NCBI RefSeq assembly: GCF_002135345.1
Contig: NZ_NEGI01000003.1
Location: 186,001 to 250,000, forward strand
Direction: 5' to 3'
Length of the DNA: 64,000 nucleotides
DNA from: Acinetobacter sp. ANC 4648
Lineage (GTDB): Bacteria > Pseudomonadota > Gammaproteobacteria > Pseudomonadales > Moraxellaceae
Positions 8,812 through 18,023 of this stretch are shown here, one piece after another. The notes below the pieces were generated by a model. It saw nothing but the letters and a program-made list of their open reading frames with translations. It did no database searches and was not told where the DNA came from. Position numbers and translations under genes: made by a program. Each line of letters starts with the position of its first letter. Position 1 is the stretch's first letter.

Positions 8812-10127
8812 TGAAGACGCAAAATTTTAAAAACCTCTTTAAAGCTACTGCACTCACCTTACTCATTGCTTCATCAACGTTTGCAGTTGCAGCGCCAACT
8901 GATCAAGTCATTGCAGTCGTTGGAAATAGTGCCATTTTAAAAAGTGATTTAGATCAAGGCGTCGCAGAAGCTGTACACCAACTTCAAGCTCAAAAAAAAC
9001 AACTCCCACCTCAACAGTTTTTAGAAAAACAAGTTTTAAACCAACTTATTTTGCAAAACGCTCAACTTGAACAAGTCAAACGTTATGGTTTAAAAATTGA
9101 TGAAAAAACCTTAAATGAGGCCGTTCTAAAAGTTGCCAGCCAATCAGGAGTTAAGAGTTTAGAAGCTTTTCAACAAAAACTTGATGCTGTCGCACCAGGC
9201 ACTTATGAAGTCCTACGCAATCGTATTTCAGATGATTTACTGATTCAACGCTTACGCCAACAACAAGTTATGTCGCGTATCAAAATCAATGATCAAGATA
9301 TCGAAAATTTCCTAAAATCACCTGAAGGCCAAGCTACTGTAGGCAGCCAAGTACACGTTGCCCATATGCGTATCTCAGGAACTGGCTCAGCCAATGAACT
9401 AAATGCTGTTGCACAAAAAATTAAAACTGAGCTAGATAATTCAACTGATGTTAAAACCATCGAAAAAAAATACTCGACTGATACTATAAAAGTAGATGGT
9501 GCAGATATGGGATTCCGTCCATTATCTGAAATCCCAGCAGAACTCTCTGCACGTGTCAGCATTTTAAAATCAGGACAAACGACTGATCTAATTCAAGCAA
9601 AAGATGGTATCCATGTTTTAAAATTAATTGATCGTAAAAATAATGATCAACGTGCTTTAGTCCCACAATACCATACGCGCCATATTTTAATTAAAACCTC
9701 AGAAGTTGTTAGCCCTGAAAATGCGAAACAAATGATTGATAGTATTTACAATCGAATTAAAGCGGGTGAAAGTTTTGCAACTCTTGCAGCAACCTACTCA
9801 AATGATCCAGGATCTGCACGTGATGGTGGAAGCTTAGGTTGGGTTAACCCAGGTATGATGGTGCCTGAATTCGATCAAATAATGCAGAGTGCAACGGTAA
9901 ATCAAGTTAGTGCGCCATTTGAAACTCAGTTCGGCTGGCATATTCTGGAAGTAACCGACACCCGTAAACAAGATATGACCAGTGAATATCAAAAACGGAT
10001 GGCGCGTCAAATTTTAGGTGAGCGTCAATTTGATTCAGAACTTGATAGCTGGTTAAGAGAGTTACGTGCTAGCACTTATGTTGAAATCAAAGATCCGAGC
10101 CTAGATAATAAAGCTAAACCACAGTAA
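8811..10127 (+). CDS. surA: Periplasmic chaperone and peptidyl-prolyl isomerase SurA
   Basis: Escorts unfolded outer-membrane proteins, including LptD, through the periplasm. The 438-residue protein has a signal peptide ending around AVA-AP, an N-terminal chaperone domain and two parvulin domains at roughly residues 180-280 and 290-390; the second holds the HTRHILIK and GGSLGWVNPGMMVPEF signatures. I use the ATG at 8811, which overlaps the lptD stop, because it begins directly with the signal peptide; an in-frame ATG at 8799 lies inside lptD. A strong terminator follows. Confidence 0.96.
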   Translation: MKTQNFKNLFKATALTLLIASSTFAVAAPTDQVIAVVGNSAILKSDLDQGVAEAVHQLQAQKKQLPPQQFLEKQVLNQLILQNAQLEQVKRYGLKIDEKTLNEAVLKVASQSGVKSLEAFQQKLDAVAPGTYEVLRNRISDDLLIQRLRQQQVMSRIKINDQDIENFLKSPEGQATVGSQVHVAHMRISGTGSANELNAVAQKIKTELDNSTDVKTIEKKYSTDTIKVDGADMGFRPLSEIPAELSARVSILKSGQTTDLIQAKDGIHVLKLIDRKNNDQRALVPQYHTRHILIKTSEVVSPENAKQMIDSIYNRIKAGESFATLAATYSNDPGSARDGGSLGWVNPGMMVPEFDQIMQSATVNQVSAPFETQFGWHILEVTDTRKQDMTSEYQKRMARQILGERQFDSELDSWLRELRASTYVEIKDPSLDNKAKPQ

Positions 10128-10180
10128 TACTTGCCCTCTAGGATTAACATCATTTTCAAAGCAGTGAATTATTATCAAAT

Positions 10181-10217
10181 AAAAACCGAGTTATACAAAT
10201 AACTCGGTTTTTATTTT
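10181..10217 (+). terminator. Rho-independent terminator after surA
   Basis: A perfect 14-bp stem (10181-10194 with 10199-10212) around a four-base loop ends in a T run. It sits 54 bases after the surA stop and should end the lptD-surA transcript. The stretch between it and the next hairpin at 10449 shows no gene. Confidence 0.85.
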
Positions 10218-10448
10218 TCAGATATTCAATTAAGCTAAATAATATTAAAAAAATTAAGCATTTAATAACAAGAAACTTTCTCAGCACTTAATTAATATAA
10301 TGCCCTAAAATAAACCATCTTATCCAATTAAATCTTATAAATAAATTTTTGTACATGGCCTAAAATATTGATATTTCGTGGGAATTAAATCAATTTCGAT
10401 TCATTACCTAAAACTTATTACACAACCTATTTTATAGGTTTATTTTAT

Positions 10449-10480
10449 AAAAAAAGACGCTATAAAAGCGTCTTTTTTTT
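10449..10480 (-). terminator. Terminator after hfq
   Basis: A 13-bp stem (10449-10461 with 1067-79 of the same block, that is 10467-10479) encloses a five-base loop, with A and T runs on both sides so it can work in both directions. It lies just beyond the hfq stop on the minus strand. Confidence 0.8.
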
Positions 10481-10489
10481 AATTATCAA

Positions 10490-11020
10490 TTAACGATTAT
10501 TTTCGTCATCTTGAGAATCTTCAAACTTAGTTTCACCTTCGAAACCAGGGTTTGATTGACCGCCGAAGCCGCCTTGACCACCGAAGCCACCTTGACCACC
10601 GAAGCCACCTTGACCACCGAAGCCACCTTGACCACCGAAGCCACCTTGGCTTTGTCCACCAAAGCCACCTTGGCTACCAAAACCGCCTTGACCACCGAAG
10701 CCACCTTGGCTTTGACCGCCGAAGCCACCTTGGCTTTGACCACCGAAGCCACCTTGGGTTTGACCGCCGAAGCCACCAGCAGTTTGAGGAGCACCAGCAG
10801 GAGCACCAGCAGGACGCGGATTACGCGCAGGGACTACTGTAGAAATTGCATGTTTATAAACCATTTGGCTTACAGTATTCTTCAATAACACAACATATTG
10901 GTCAAAAGATTCAATATGACCTTGTAATTTGATACCGTTTACAAGAAAGATAGAAACAGGAATACGTTCTTTACGGAGAGAATTTAAGAACGGATCTTGT
11001 AAAGTTTGACCTTTAGACAT
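10490..11020 (-). CDS. hfq: RNA chaperone Hfq with long glycine-rich C-terminal tail
   Basis: Hexameric Sm-like protein that pairs small RNAs with mRNAs. The first ~70 residues are a normal Hfq core ([20 protein letters not shown], and the Sm2 motif YKHAIS). Beyond that the protein runs to 176 residues instead of about 100 in Escherichia coli, through repeats of the FGGQ / GGFGGQSQ type and an acidic end ([11 protein letters not shown]). Such tails are a known Acinetobacter and Moraxella feature. The ATG at 11020 has GGAG six bases upstream; a TTG four codons earlier overlaps that ribosome site. The repeat DNA produces long open frames on both strands, which are artefacts. Confidence 0.96.
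   Translation of the reverse strand: MSKGQTLQDPFLNSLRKERIPVSIFLVNGIKLQGHIESFDQYVVLLKNTVSQMVYKHAISTVVPARNPRPAGAPAGAPQTAGGFGGQTQGGFGGQSQGGFGGQSQGGFGGQGGFGSQGGFGGQSQGGFGGQGGFGGQGGFGGQGGFGGQGGFGGQSNPGFEGETKFEDSQDDENNR
10556..10760. repeat. Short tandem coding repeat in the hfq tail
   Basis: Degenerate 12- to 24-base units reading, on the plus strand, like ccgaagccaccttgaccac run head to tail and encode the GGFGGQ units of Hfq. Several adjacent units are almost identical in DNA sequence, so slippage could change tail length between strains. Confidence 0.85.
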
Positions 11021-11112
11021 TTTATACTCCAAAAAAAATTTAAAATTCAGCGCAAAAACTATCTTTATTTTTCAATTAAAAATTATAAAAAAGATAGTAG
11101 CTAAATTTTGCT

Positions 11113-12057
11113 TTATCCATGTAAGTTTCGCAAGTCTTCTTGAGCCTGCTTTATTGTTAAATAAGTTCTAAATTGGTGTACTTCTTGCAAAGAACGTAAC
11201 CAAGTGTATTGACGTTTCGCCAATTGTCGTGTCGCAAACAAAGACTTATCTTCCATTTCCAACTTACTTTTATGACTTTTATCACTATTTTTAAGAAAAT
11301 CTAATGCTTGACGATAACCTACTGATCGAGCAGACGGTAAATTCTCGTCTAAATCGTATTTTATCATAAGATTCTCAACTTCATTTAAAAATCCGATACT
11401 CCACATTTTCTGCAACCGTATCTCAATTCGTTGATGTAATTCAGCACGATCTGGGATTAAAGCATAATTATGAAAATCGTAACGATACGCCACTTTCTTC
11501 GGCTGCTCTGCTTGAAGCTTTGTAATCGGTTGCCCTGTAATTTTAAAAACTTCTAATGCCCGAATGATTCTCTGCTTATCACTAACTTTAAACTTCTCAC
11601 CCGCTAAAGGGTCAACTGACTTAAGTTCATCATATACAGCTTGCCAACCTTGTTGTGCTGCTTTGGCTTCAATTTCGGCACGAATTGCAGAATCTGCACT
11701 CGGTAAATTTTCAGACAAGCCTTCCAATAATGATTTAAAGTACAACATAGTCCCCCCCACCAAAATTGGAGTTTTACCACGTGCATGAATATCATCAATT
11801 AAACGATATGCATCCTCTACAAATTCTGCTGCTGAATAAACCTCTAAAGGCGTAATAATATCGATCAGGTGATGCGGATACTGCGCCTGTTCAGTTTTAC
11901 TCGGCTTTGCTGTACCAATGTCCATATCTTGGTAAACAAGCGCAGAATCGACGGAGATAAGCTCAAAATTTCCTCGCTCATAAAGTTCACATGCCAAAGC
12001 GGTTTTTCCACTTGCCGTTGGCCCCATTAAGTTAATCACGGGCAATTGATTTGACAT
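11113..12057 (-). CDS. miaA: tRNA dimethylallyltransferase MiaA
   Basis: Adds the dimethylallyl group to A37 of tRNAs that read UNN codons. The 314-residue protein has the P-loop [12 protein letters not shown] at about residues 12-23, the [19 protein letters not shown] substrate motif and the C-terminal [12 protein letters not shown] segment. It starts six bases after the mutL stop and is followed by hfq, giving the conserved mutL-miaA-hfq order. Confidence 0.96.
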   Translation of the reverse strand: MSNQLPVINLMGPTASGKTALACELYERGNFELISVDSALVYQDMDIGTAKPSKTEQAQYPHHLIDIITPLEVYSAAEFVEDAYRLIDDIHARGKTPILVGGTMLYFKSLLEGLSENLPSADSAIRAEIEAKAAQQGWQAVYDELKSVDPLAGEKFKVSDKQRIIRALEVFKITGQPITKLQAEQPKKVAYRYDFHNYALIPDRAELHQRIEIRLQKMWSIGFLNEVENLMIKYDLDENLPSARSVGYRQALDFLKNSDKSHKSKLEMEDKSLFATRQLAKRQYTWLRSLQEVHQFRTYLTIKQAQEDLRNLHG

Positions 12058-12063
12058 GTAAAA

Positions 12064-14058
12064 CTACTCTCCTCGAGCAAATAATTTATCTAATTGAGTC
12101 AATGGAAATGCACGCCATGTTGGACGTCCATGATTACATTGACTAGCAAATTCAGTTTGTTCCATCTGACGTAATAACGCATTCATTTCCGACAAACTGA
12201 GCATTCGATGAGCACGTACAGCACCATGGCAGGCCATTCCTGCTAAGATTTGATCTCTTTTCTGTTGCAAGGCCTGCGCTTCATCATTTGGATCAAGATC
12301 ATTCAACAATTCTGGAACTAAAGCACCAAAATCAGCTTTATGTAAAATAGCTGGTACACCACGAACAACAACCTGCTCATCGCCATATTGATCAATATCT
12401 AAACCTAGACGTTCCAGTTGGGGCTTCAGCTCTTCAATACGTGTCGCTTGCATCCGAGTAATTGATATTACTTTCGGAATCAATAACTGCTGTGACATCC
12501 AAAAATTTGGTTTGTCCCATGCAAGTTTCATCTGTTGCAACAAAATACGCTCATGTGCGGCATGCATATCCACCATAATTAAGCCTTCAGTATTTTGCGC
12601 AAGAATATAAATACCATGCAGTTGAGCAATCGCAATCCCCAATGGAAACTCATCCACTCGACTTGTCACAGTTTCAACTGGCGTATTAAAACCTTGATCA
12701 TCCGCCCCCAACGAAAATGACGAGTGCTCTCTTAATGGCGCTAAATAACTTTTGAGTGCATTACTCAGCTGCTGAGTTCCTACATACGACGTCTGTGACG
12801 GATAAGCCACACTTTGAGGCTGATTCGAACTAAAGTCGGTAAGTGTTTCAGCAGAGGCTTCTTGGCTCAGATTATGGAGCTGTTGTGATGAATGCTGAGT
12901 TGGATTGGATTGGTTCTGATTATTTAAATCACGATGTAATTGAAATTGTTCCTGATAACACGGTTGATTCTGTTGTTGTGCTATTTCGGCTGACTCCAAC
13001 TTCATGGCTTGAGACAAGTCAGTAGAAGCTGTTTGAAACTGTGCTAAAGTTGCTTTGGCATAATGCCGCACGAACTCATGTACTTCACGTTGATTTAAAA
13101 AACGAATTTCATGTTTAGTTGGATGGACATTAACATCTACATTTTCAGGATCGACTTCCAAAAATAATAAATATCCTGCATGTTGATGGCCATGTAAAAT
13201 CCCCTCGTAAGCCATACGCAAAGCATGTGAAATCGTTTTATCTTTCACAATACGACCATTTACATAGACATATTGCAAGTCTGCCTGCGCACGTGCATCT
13301 GACGGATGCCCAAGCCATCCAGATAACCGCATCTGAATACTATCGGCATCTATCCAATAGGCATTTTCAGTAAATGAACGACCTAATAACTGTTGGACAC
13401 GCTGAAAACGCAACTCACCACTATCTGCAATCGGTAGGTTTAAACGAATATGATCATTATGTTCTAATACAAAACGGATATCAAAATGCGTTAAAGCCAT
13501 ACGACGCACAATTTCTTCAATATGACCAAATTCTGTGGTTGGTTTTTTTAAAAATTTACGTCGTGCTGGTACATTAAAGAATAAATCCTGAATACGAATA
13601 TGCGCACCCTGTTTTGCAGCAACTGCTTGAATCTCTTGATGATCGAACGCTGTTCCGTTTACTTCTAATTGATAACCTATACCAGAGTCATCTTGACTAC
13701 TGCTCAAAGTTAGACGCGAAACTGCGGCAATAGAAGCTAAAGCCTCACCACGAAAGCCCAAACTGACAATTGCATGTAAATCTTCTGCGGTCTGAATTTT
13801 ACTGGTCGCATGACGGGTGACAGATAAAGCCAAATCTTCAGCATGAATACCGCGGCCATTGTCGATGATTTCTATCAGCGTACTGCCGCCTTGCGCAATC
13901 CGAATAATCAGCTCAGTTGCACCAGCATCAATTGAATTTTCAAGTAATTCTTTAACCACAGATGAAGGACGCTCTATCACTTCTCCCGCAGCAATTTGGT
14001 TCGCCAATGCAGGATTTAAACTATGAATACGTCTTAAACTTATTTCTTCACGCTGCAT
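12064..14058 (-). CDS. mutL: DNA mismatch repair protein MutL
   Basis: Couples MutS mismatch recognition to strand removal. The 664-residue protein has an N-terminal GHKL ATPase domain with ELLENSIDAGAT, DNGRGI and GFRGEAL motifs, a Gln/Ser-rich linker at about residues 340-440, and a C-terminal dimerisation domain. In the C-terminal domain the metal-binding endonuclease motif family DQHA(X)2E(X)4E appears as DMHAAHERILLQ, with Gln replacing the last Glu, while the accessory ACHGAVRA and CNHGRP motifs are present. It follows tsaE by 30 bases. Confidence 0.96.
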   Translation of the reverse strand: MQREEISLRRIHSLNPALANQIAAGEVIERPSSVVKELLENSIDAGATELIIRIAQGGSTLIEIIDNGRGIHAEDLALSVTRHATSKIQTAEDLHAIVSLGFRGEALASIAAVSRLTLSSSQDDSGIGYQLEVNGTAFDHQEIQAVAAKQGAHIRIQDLFFNVPARRKFLKKPTTEFGHIEEIVRRMALTHFDIRFVLEHNDHIRLNLPIADSGELRFQRVQQLLGRSFTENAYWIDADSIQMRLSGWLGHPSDARAQADLQYVYVNGRIVKDKTISHALRMAYEGILHGHQHAGYLLFLEVDPENVDVNVHPTKHEIRFLNQREVHEFVRHYAKATLAQFQTASTDLSQAMKLESAEIAQQQNQPCYQEQFQLHRDLNNQNQSNPTQHSSQQLHNLSQEASAETLTDFSSNQPQSVAYPSQTSYVGTQQLSNALKSYLAPLREHSSFSLGADDQGFNTPVETVTSRVDEFPLGIAIAQLHGIYILAQNTEGLIMVDMHAAHERILLQQMKLAWDKPNFWMSQQLLIPKVISITRMQATRIEELKPQLERLGLDIDQYGDEQVVVRGVPAILHKADFGALVPELLNDLDPNDEAQALQQKRDQILAGMACHGAVRAHRMLSLSEMNALLRQMEQTEFASQCNHGRPTWRAFPLTQLDKLFARGE

Positions 14059-14088
14059 TTCTTCACCATCTGTGTTGCGTTTGATCTT

Positions 14089-14550
14089 TTAGGCTTGAAG
14101 TGCTTGAAACAAAGCTTCTGAATTAAAACTAAGGCTGACTTCACGGACCTCTTCATCCTCAGTTTTTTGAATATCGACAATACAATCTGCTTGCGGAATT
14201 TCATCACCCCCTTTGGATGGCCATTCAAATAGAAATAGTGCATCATCGATATCTAAATAATCACGGATACCCATCAACTCAAGTTCGTACGGATCATTTA
14301 AACGATACAAATCAAAATGAAAAACCTCTTTCCCTGCTATTTGATAGGGTTCAACCAAAGTATAAGTTGGGCTTTTCACTGCGCCTTGATGACCTAAACT
14401 CTGTAACCAATACCGTGTAAGTGTGGTTTTCCCCGCACCTAAATCACCAATCAAATAAATTACACCCTGAGTAATATTGTGCGCTAATTTTTGCGCTAAT
14501 TTTTGTGTATCTTGTTCATTACCCAAACTTAATTTAAATGAATATTGCAT
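14089..14550 (-). CDS. tsaE: tRNA threonylcarbamoyladenosine biosynthesis ATPase TsaE
   Basis: ATPase of the TsaBDE complex that forms t6A37 in tRNA. The 153-residue protein has the Walker A motif GDLGAGKTTLTR and the downstream SPTYTLVEPY and HFDLYRL segments of the family. I start it at the ATG at 14550 (MQYSFKL) with GTGAG six bases upstream, which gives the usual family length; an upstream in-frame start would add 17 unrelated residues. It is first in the tsaE-mutL-miaA-hfq order; the amidase gene amiB that often sits between tsaE and mutL in enterics is absent. Confidence 0.94.
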   Translation of the reverse strand: MQYSFKLSLGNEQDTQKLAQKLAHNITQGVIYLIGDLGAGKTTLTRYWLQSLGHQGAVKSPTYTLVEPYQIAGKEVFHFDLYRLNDPYELELMGIRDYLDIDDALFLFEWPSKGGDEIPQADCIVDIQKTEDEEVREVSLSFNSEALFQALQA

Positions 14551-14662
14551 AGCACTCACGACATGATTCAAAGCAAACAATATGATAGCATTGCAAGGCA
14601 ATAATGCCTATTAAGGCCGTGTAATCTGCCTACTTTCACCGCAACTTTTTCAGTAACTGGAT

Positions 14663-15301
14663 ATGACACTTCAAAATAGAATTGATCCTTGGGGAAATTT
14701 AGAATCCAATCCATCAAAAAAAGCGATGTTAATGGGTAATCGCGGTGTATTGCACAATAAAGAAAAGAAAAAAAATTGGCGTTGGAAGCTTAAAACATGG
14801 ATCAGTTGCCTGACTCAATTCAAGGGCAATAAACGAGAAATATTTGCAAAAGGATGCTATTCAGAATTATTTTTTCTAGATGAGGCAACTGCTTTTGCAG
14901 CAGGTCATCGACCTTGTGCAGAATGCCAACGTGACCGTAGTCAGCAATTCAAAACTGATGGATACAAGCCACAAGCCAACCGACCGAATGAGAAGCTAAA
15001 ACTAGCCGAAATAGACACACAAATTCATCAAGAAAGCATCACGGCAGATCAACAAAAAGTAACGTTTAATACTGTTTTAGCCAACTTACCCATGGGAACT
15101 TGTTTTGAATATCAATCTGAAATTTTTATGATTACTCAAGAAAATTACCATTTAAACTGGTCTTTTGATGGCTATCTACACTGTACTGATATTCCTGCTC
15201 ACCCCTTGGTCAAAGTCCTTACTCCACGTTCTATAGCAAAAGCATTTCAACAAGGCTTTACGCCAATCTTCCAGTCAACTGCAACCTCAGCCCTAGTTTA
15301 A
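14663..15301 (+). CDS. Conserved protein of unknown function with Ada-like CxxC motif
   Basis: A 212-residue protein whose exact function I do not know. The segment LFFLDEATAFAAGHRPCAECQRD at about residues 69-91 resembles the zinc-binding end of the Ada metal-binding domain (AGxRPCxxC), and the N-terminal GNRGVLHN and W-rich region recur in a family of proteobacterial conserved hypothetical proteins. No signal peptide or membrane helix is visible. It is divergent from tsaE and is followed nine bases later by a pseudouridine synthase gene. A nucleic-acid-linked role is only a guess from the motif. Confidence 0.8.
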   Translation: MTLQNRIDPWGNLESNPSKKAMLMGNRGVLHNKEKKKNWRWKLKTWISCLTQFKGNKREIFAKGCYSELFFLDEATAFAAGHRPCAECQRDRSQQFKTDGYKPQANRPNEKLKLAEIDTQIHQESITADQQKVTFNTVLANLPMGTCFEYQSEIFMITQENYHLNWSFDGYLHCTDIPAHPLVKVLTPRSIAKAFQQGFTPIFQSTATSALV

Positions 15302-15310
15302 GTATCAAAT

Positions 15311-16219
15311 ATGAAAATTTATAAAGAGTACACCCCAGCGATGATTGACGGTGTCTCCGCCAGTAAAGTCTTTCTACCCCAATCTGTAACACAACCCCAT
15401 ACTGTGTTTGAATATTTATGTGCGCATTTCAAACATATTCTGATGGAAGAATGGCAACAAAGATTTGAAGATCAATTAATTTTAGATATGCAAGGTCATG
15501 CCTTGACTGCAAATAGCATTTATCAAGCCAATACCCATATTTATTATTATCGTTTTTTAGCGCATGAAATACATGTACCTTTTCATGAAAAAATCATTTT
15601 CGAAAATGATGACTTATTGGTAGTCGATAAACCACATTTTTTAACCATGACGCCTACTGGGCAATATGTCCAAGAAACTCTATTGGTTCGCCTAAAGAAA
15701 ACCACTCATAATGCTGATTTAACTCCAATTCACCGCTTAGATCGAGAGACTGCTGGTGTAGTTTTATTTTCCAAACGACCAGAAACACGTGGAATTTACC
15801 AACAAATGTTTGCTGACCGACTGGTTGAAAAAACTTATCATGCCATTGCAGCATTTCGAGCAGATTTAACTTTTCCACAATCTGTTCATTTAAGAATGGA
15901 GAAAGGTGAACCGTTCTATACCATGCAAGTGGTTGCAGGTGAACATAATAGCCATACAAAAATTGAAATTTTAGAACATAACCAATATTGGGCTAAATAT
16001 TGCTTAAAACCTTTAACAGGTAAACAACATCAATTACGAGTTCATTTAAATTATTTGAAAATTCCAATTAAAAATGACCCTTTTTATCCGATAGTAACGC
16101 ATAAGCCAGAACATGATTTTTCACAGCCTTTACAACTTTTAGCCAAAGAAATAAGCTTTAAAGATCCTATTTCATTACAGCAAATGCATTTTTGCTCTAA
16201 TTTAGCGATTACATTATAA
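15311..16219 (+). CDS. RluA-family pseudouridine synthase
   Basis: Isomerises uridine to pseudouridine in rRNA or tRNA. The catalytic motif HRLDRETAGVVLFSK with the active aspartate (HRLD) is at about residues 140-154, and the second conserved block LKPLTGKQHQLRVHL appears near residue 235. The 302-residue protein has no clear S4 domain at its N-terminus. The exact target base cannot be read from sequence. It lies nine bases behind the preceding unknown gene and probably shares its transcript. Confidence 0.9.
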   Translation: MKIYKEYTPAMIDGVSASKVFLPQSVTQPHTVFEYLCAHFKHILMEEWQQRFEDQLILDMQGHALTANSIYQANTHIYYYRFLAHEIHVPFHEKIIFENDDLLVVDKPHFLTMTPTGQYVQETLLVRLKKTTHNADLTPIHRLDRETAGVVLFSKRPETRGIYQQMFADRLVEKTYHAIAAFRADLTFPQSVHLRMEKGEPFYTMQVVAGEHNSHTKIEILEHNQYWAKYCLKPLTGKQHQLRVHLNYLKIPIKNDPFYPIVTHKPEHDFSQPLQLLAKEISFKDPISLQQMHFCSNLAITL

Positions 16220-16279
16220 TTTCAATGTAATGACATTAGCCTGACTTATTTTTCGATTAATGATTGAAATTGCGCCAAT

Positions 16280-16299
16280 TTTGATTAAAATACATCAAA
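16280..16299. promoter_or_regulatory. Small palindrome ahead of the RelB/DinJ-type gene
   Basis: TTTGAT and ATCAAA are separated by eight bases about 20 bases upstream of the antitoxin-like gene at 16322. Ribbon-helix-helix antitoxins usually bind short palindromes at their own promoter, so this is a candidate operator. The repeat is short and could occur by chance. Confidence 0.3.
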
Positions 16300-16321
16300 C
16301 ATAAGTCGTTCGGTTCTATTC

Positions 16322-16630
16322 ATGAGAAAAACAGAAGTTTATCAAGTTCGACTTGATTCACAAGAAAAAAAACAAGCCTTTGCTGTATTTAAACAATTGG
16401 GTATGACCCCTGCTCAAGCCGTACGCCTGTTCTTTAAACAAGTTGTGTTAACCAAATCCATTCCGTTTGCCATTGAAAATCAAAGCATCAATATAGAACA
16501 ATTATTAAAACTAAAAAAAAATAAGCAAGAACAAGGTCATAGCACCTTCTCTCACACCCATGATACATTGGATGATGACGATATTTTTGCGGAACTGAAT
16601 GCGATTTTGGGTGAAAGCGACAAAACTTAA
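16322..16630 (+). CDS. RelB/DinJ-family antitoxin-like protein
   Basis: A 102-residue protein beginning MRKTEVYQVRLDSQEKKQAF and continuing LGMTPAQAVRLFFKQVV, the ribbon-helix-helix DNA-binding domain of RelB/DinJ antitoxins. The C-terminal half is acidic and polar (HDTLDDDDIFAELNAILGE), as expected for a toxin-binding tail. No RelE/YafQ-type toxin follows; the next gene, 93 bases on, is a GNAT acetyltransferase. It may be an orphan antitoxin or a plain regulator. Confidence 0.8.
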   Translation: MRKTEVYQVRLDSQEKKQAFAVFKQLGMTPAQAVRLFFKQVVLTKSIPFAIENQSINIEQLLKLKKNKQEQGHSTFSHTHDTLDDDDIFAELNAILGESDKT

Positions 16631-16723
16631 CAGTGTCGCATTTATAAACAATATTTAAAATTTTGAGTATCAATTTTTAGGTATGCTGATGTGCAGGATA
16701 GAAAAACTGCAAGGAGTATCTAA

Positions 16724-17167
16724 ATGATTGTTCGCAGAGCGACACTAGACGATTTACCACAACTTGCGATTTTATTTGATGAATATCGACAGTTTTATGG
16801 TGCATCGTCGAATATCAAAGAATCATTTAATTTTTTAAAACAACGCTTTGAAAACAAAGAAAGTGTTATCTTTATTCATGTTAAAGATGATGTATTGACG
16901 GGGTTTATATTACTATATTTAGGTTTTTCTTCCCTTGCCTGCTCAATTTACTATATTTTAGATGATGTCTATGTGACACCCATTTACCGCAGACAAGGTT
17001 CAGCCAAACAACTTATTGATACTGCAATTTTATTTGCACGACAGGAAAATGCATTACGAATTAGCTTAGAAACGCAAAAAAATAATTTTCAATCGCATCA
17101 ACTCTACGAAACAATGGGATTTGTCAAAGATGATGAATTTCAAATTTATCATTGTTTCCTTAAATAG
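16724..17167 (+). CDS. GNAT-family N-acetyltransferase
   Basis: Acetyl-CoA-dependent acetyltransferase with unknown substrate. The 147-residue protein has the GNAT fold: N-terminal IVRRATLDDLPQLA, and the acetyl-CoA loop VYVTPIYRRQGSAKQLIDTA (R/Q-x-x-G-x-G/A type) at about residues 84-103, then QLYETMGFVKDDEF. AAGGAG is eight bases before the ATG. It converges with the RsuA-family gene, whose coding end overlaps its own by eight bases. Confidence 0.88.
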   Translation: MIVRRATLDDLPQLAILFDEYRQFYGASSNIKESFNFLKQRFENKESVIFIHVKDDVLTGFILLYLGFSSLACSIYYILDDVYVTPIYRRQGSAKQLIDTAILFARQENALRISLETQKNNFQSHQLYETMGFVKDDEFQIYHCFLK

Positions 17168-17885
17168 CTAAAAACTCCTGATCGATAAGATTTTTTGCAG
17201 CTAAAATTTGTTCAGCATTTAAATACATCCACTCTCCCTCAGCCAATTGATCAAGTCGTAATTGCCCAATTTGTGCACGATGTAATTTTTCAACTTTATT
17301 GCCCACAGCAGCTAGCATCCGTTTCACTTGATGATATACGCCTTGATGGATCGCCATTTGTAACTCATATTCAGTCAATCGCATCACTTGTGTCGCAGCA
17401 AATAGACCATTTTCATTTCTAAGCTCAACGCCCTGTTCCAGCTGTAATAACTGTTCATCTGCAATTGGATCAACCGTTTGCATTTTATAAACTTTTGGAA
17501 CGTGCTTTTTAGGATGCGTTAAGGCTTGCAAAAACTGTCCATCATCAGTCAACAAAATTAATCCTGTGGTATCTTGATCTAAACGCCCTACACACTGAAT
17601 TCCACGATTCATCAAAATATCATCAAAAAAATCAAACACACTAAAATGATGTGTGGCTTGATGTGAACACTCATAATTTTGTGGTTTATTTAGTGCGATA
17701 TAAACTTTTTCTCGATATTGATAGCTTTGCCCATGCACACTAAAACACAGTTGATCAGTATCTAGTTTATATTTCGGAGAATCAATCATCACCTGATTAA
17801 TTTCTATCGCACCATTTTTAATCAGCTGCTGACAATGTTTTCGTGAACCAAAGCCTTGTGACTGCAACATTTTTTCAAGAAACAC
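17160..17885 (-). CDS. rsuA: RsuA-family pseudouridine synthase (probable 16S rRNA pseudouridine 516 synthase)
   Basis: Modifies a specific uridine in ribosomal RNA. The 241-residue protein has an N-terminal S4 RNA-binding domain (LEKMLQSQGFGSRKHCQQLIKNGAIEIN) and a catalytic domain with GRLDQDTTGLILLTDDG. I choose the GTG at 17885 because AAGG lies eight bases upstream; a TTG two codons earlier is too close to that site. The RsuA assignment over other members of the RsuA/RluB/E/F group is likely from the length but not certain. Confidence 0.85.
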   Translation of the reverse strand: MFLEKMLQSQGFGSRKHCQQLIKNGAIEINQVMIDSPKYKLDTDQLCFSVHGQSYQYREKVYIALNKPQNYECSHQATHHFSVFDFFDDILMNRGIQCVGRLDQDTTGLILLTDDGQFLQALTHPKKHVPKVYKMQTVDPIADEQLLQLEQGVELRNENGLFAATQVMRLTEYELQMAIHQGVYHQVKRMLAAVGNKVEKLHRAQIGQLRLDQLAEGEWMYLNAEQILAAKNLIDQEFLAI

Positions 17886-18023
17886 TATCAATACCTTTCC
17901 AACAATAAAGCAAACGGCATTCTAACTGAAATCATTCTAGAATTTATGCTTTATTCAATGTGAAACAGAATCTAAATCTAAAAGCAGCTACAATGATCAA
18001 ATCTTGTATTCACTCTATTCGTT

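Noticed and set aside
10486..10888. Long open frames on both strands across the hfq tail
   Set aside because: They are alternative readings of the FGGQ-coding DNA repeats and give low-complexity Ala/Val/Lys, His/Leu or Thr/Ala-rich products with no independent start signals.
16208..16231. ATTACATT/AATGTAAT inverted repeat across the stop of the RluA-family gene
   Set aside because: Only eight AT-rich base pairs with no T run; likely chance, and too weak to call a terminator.
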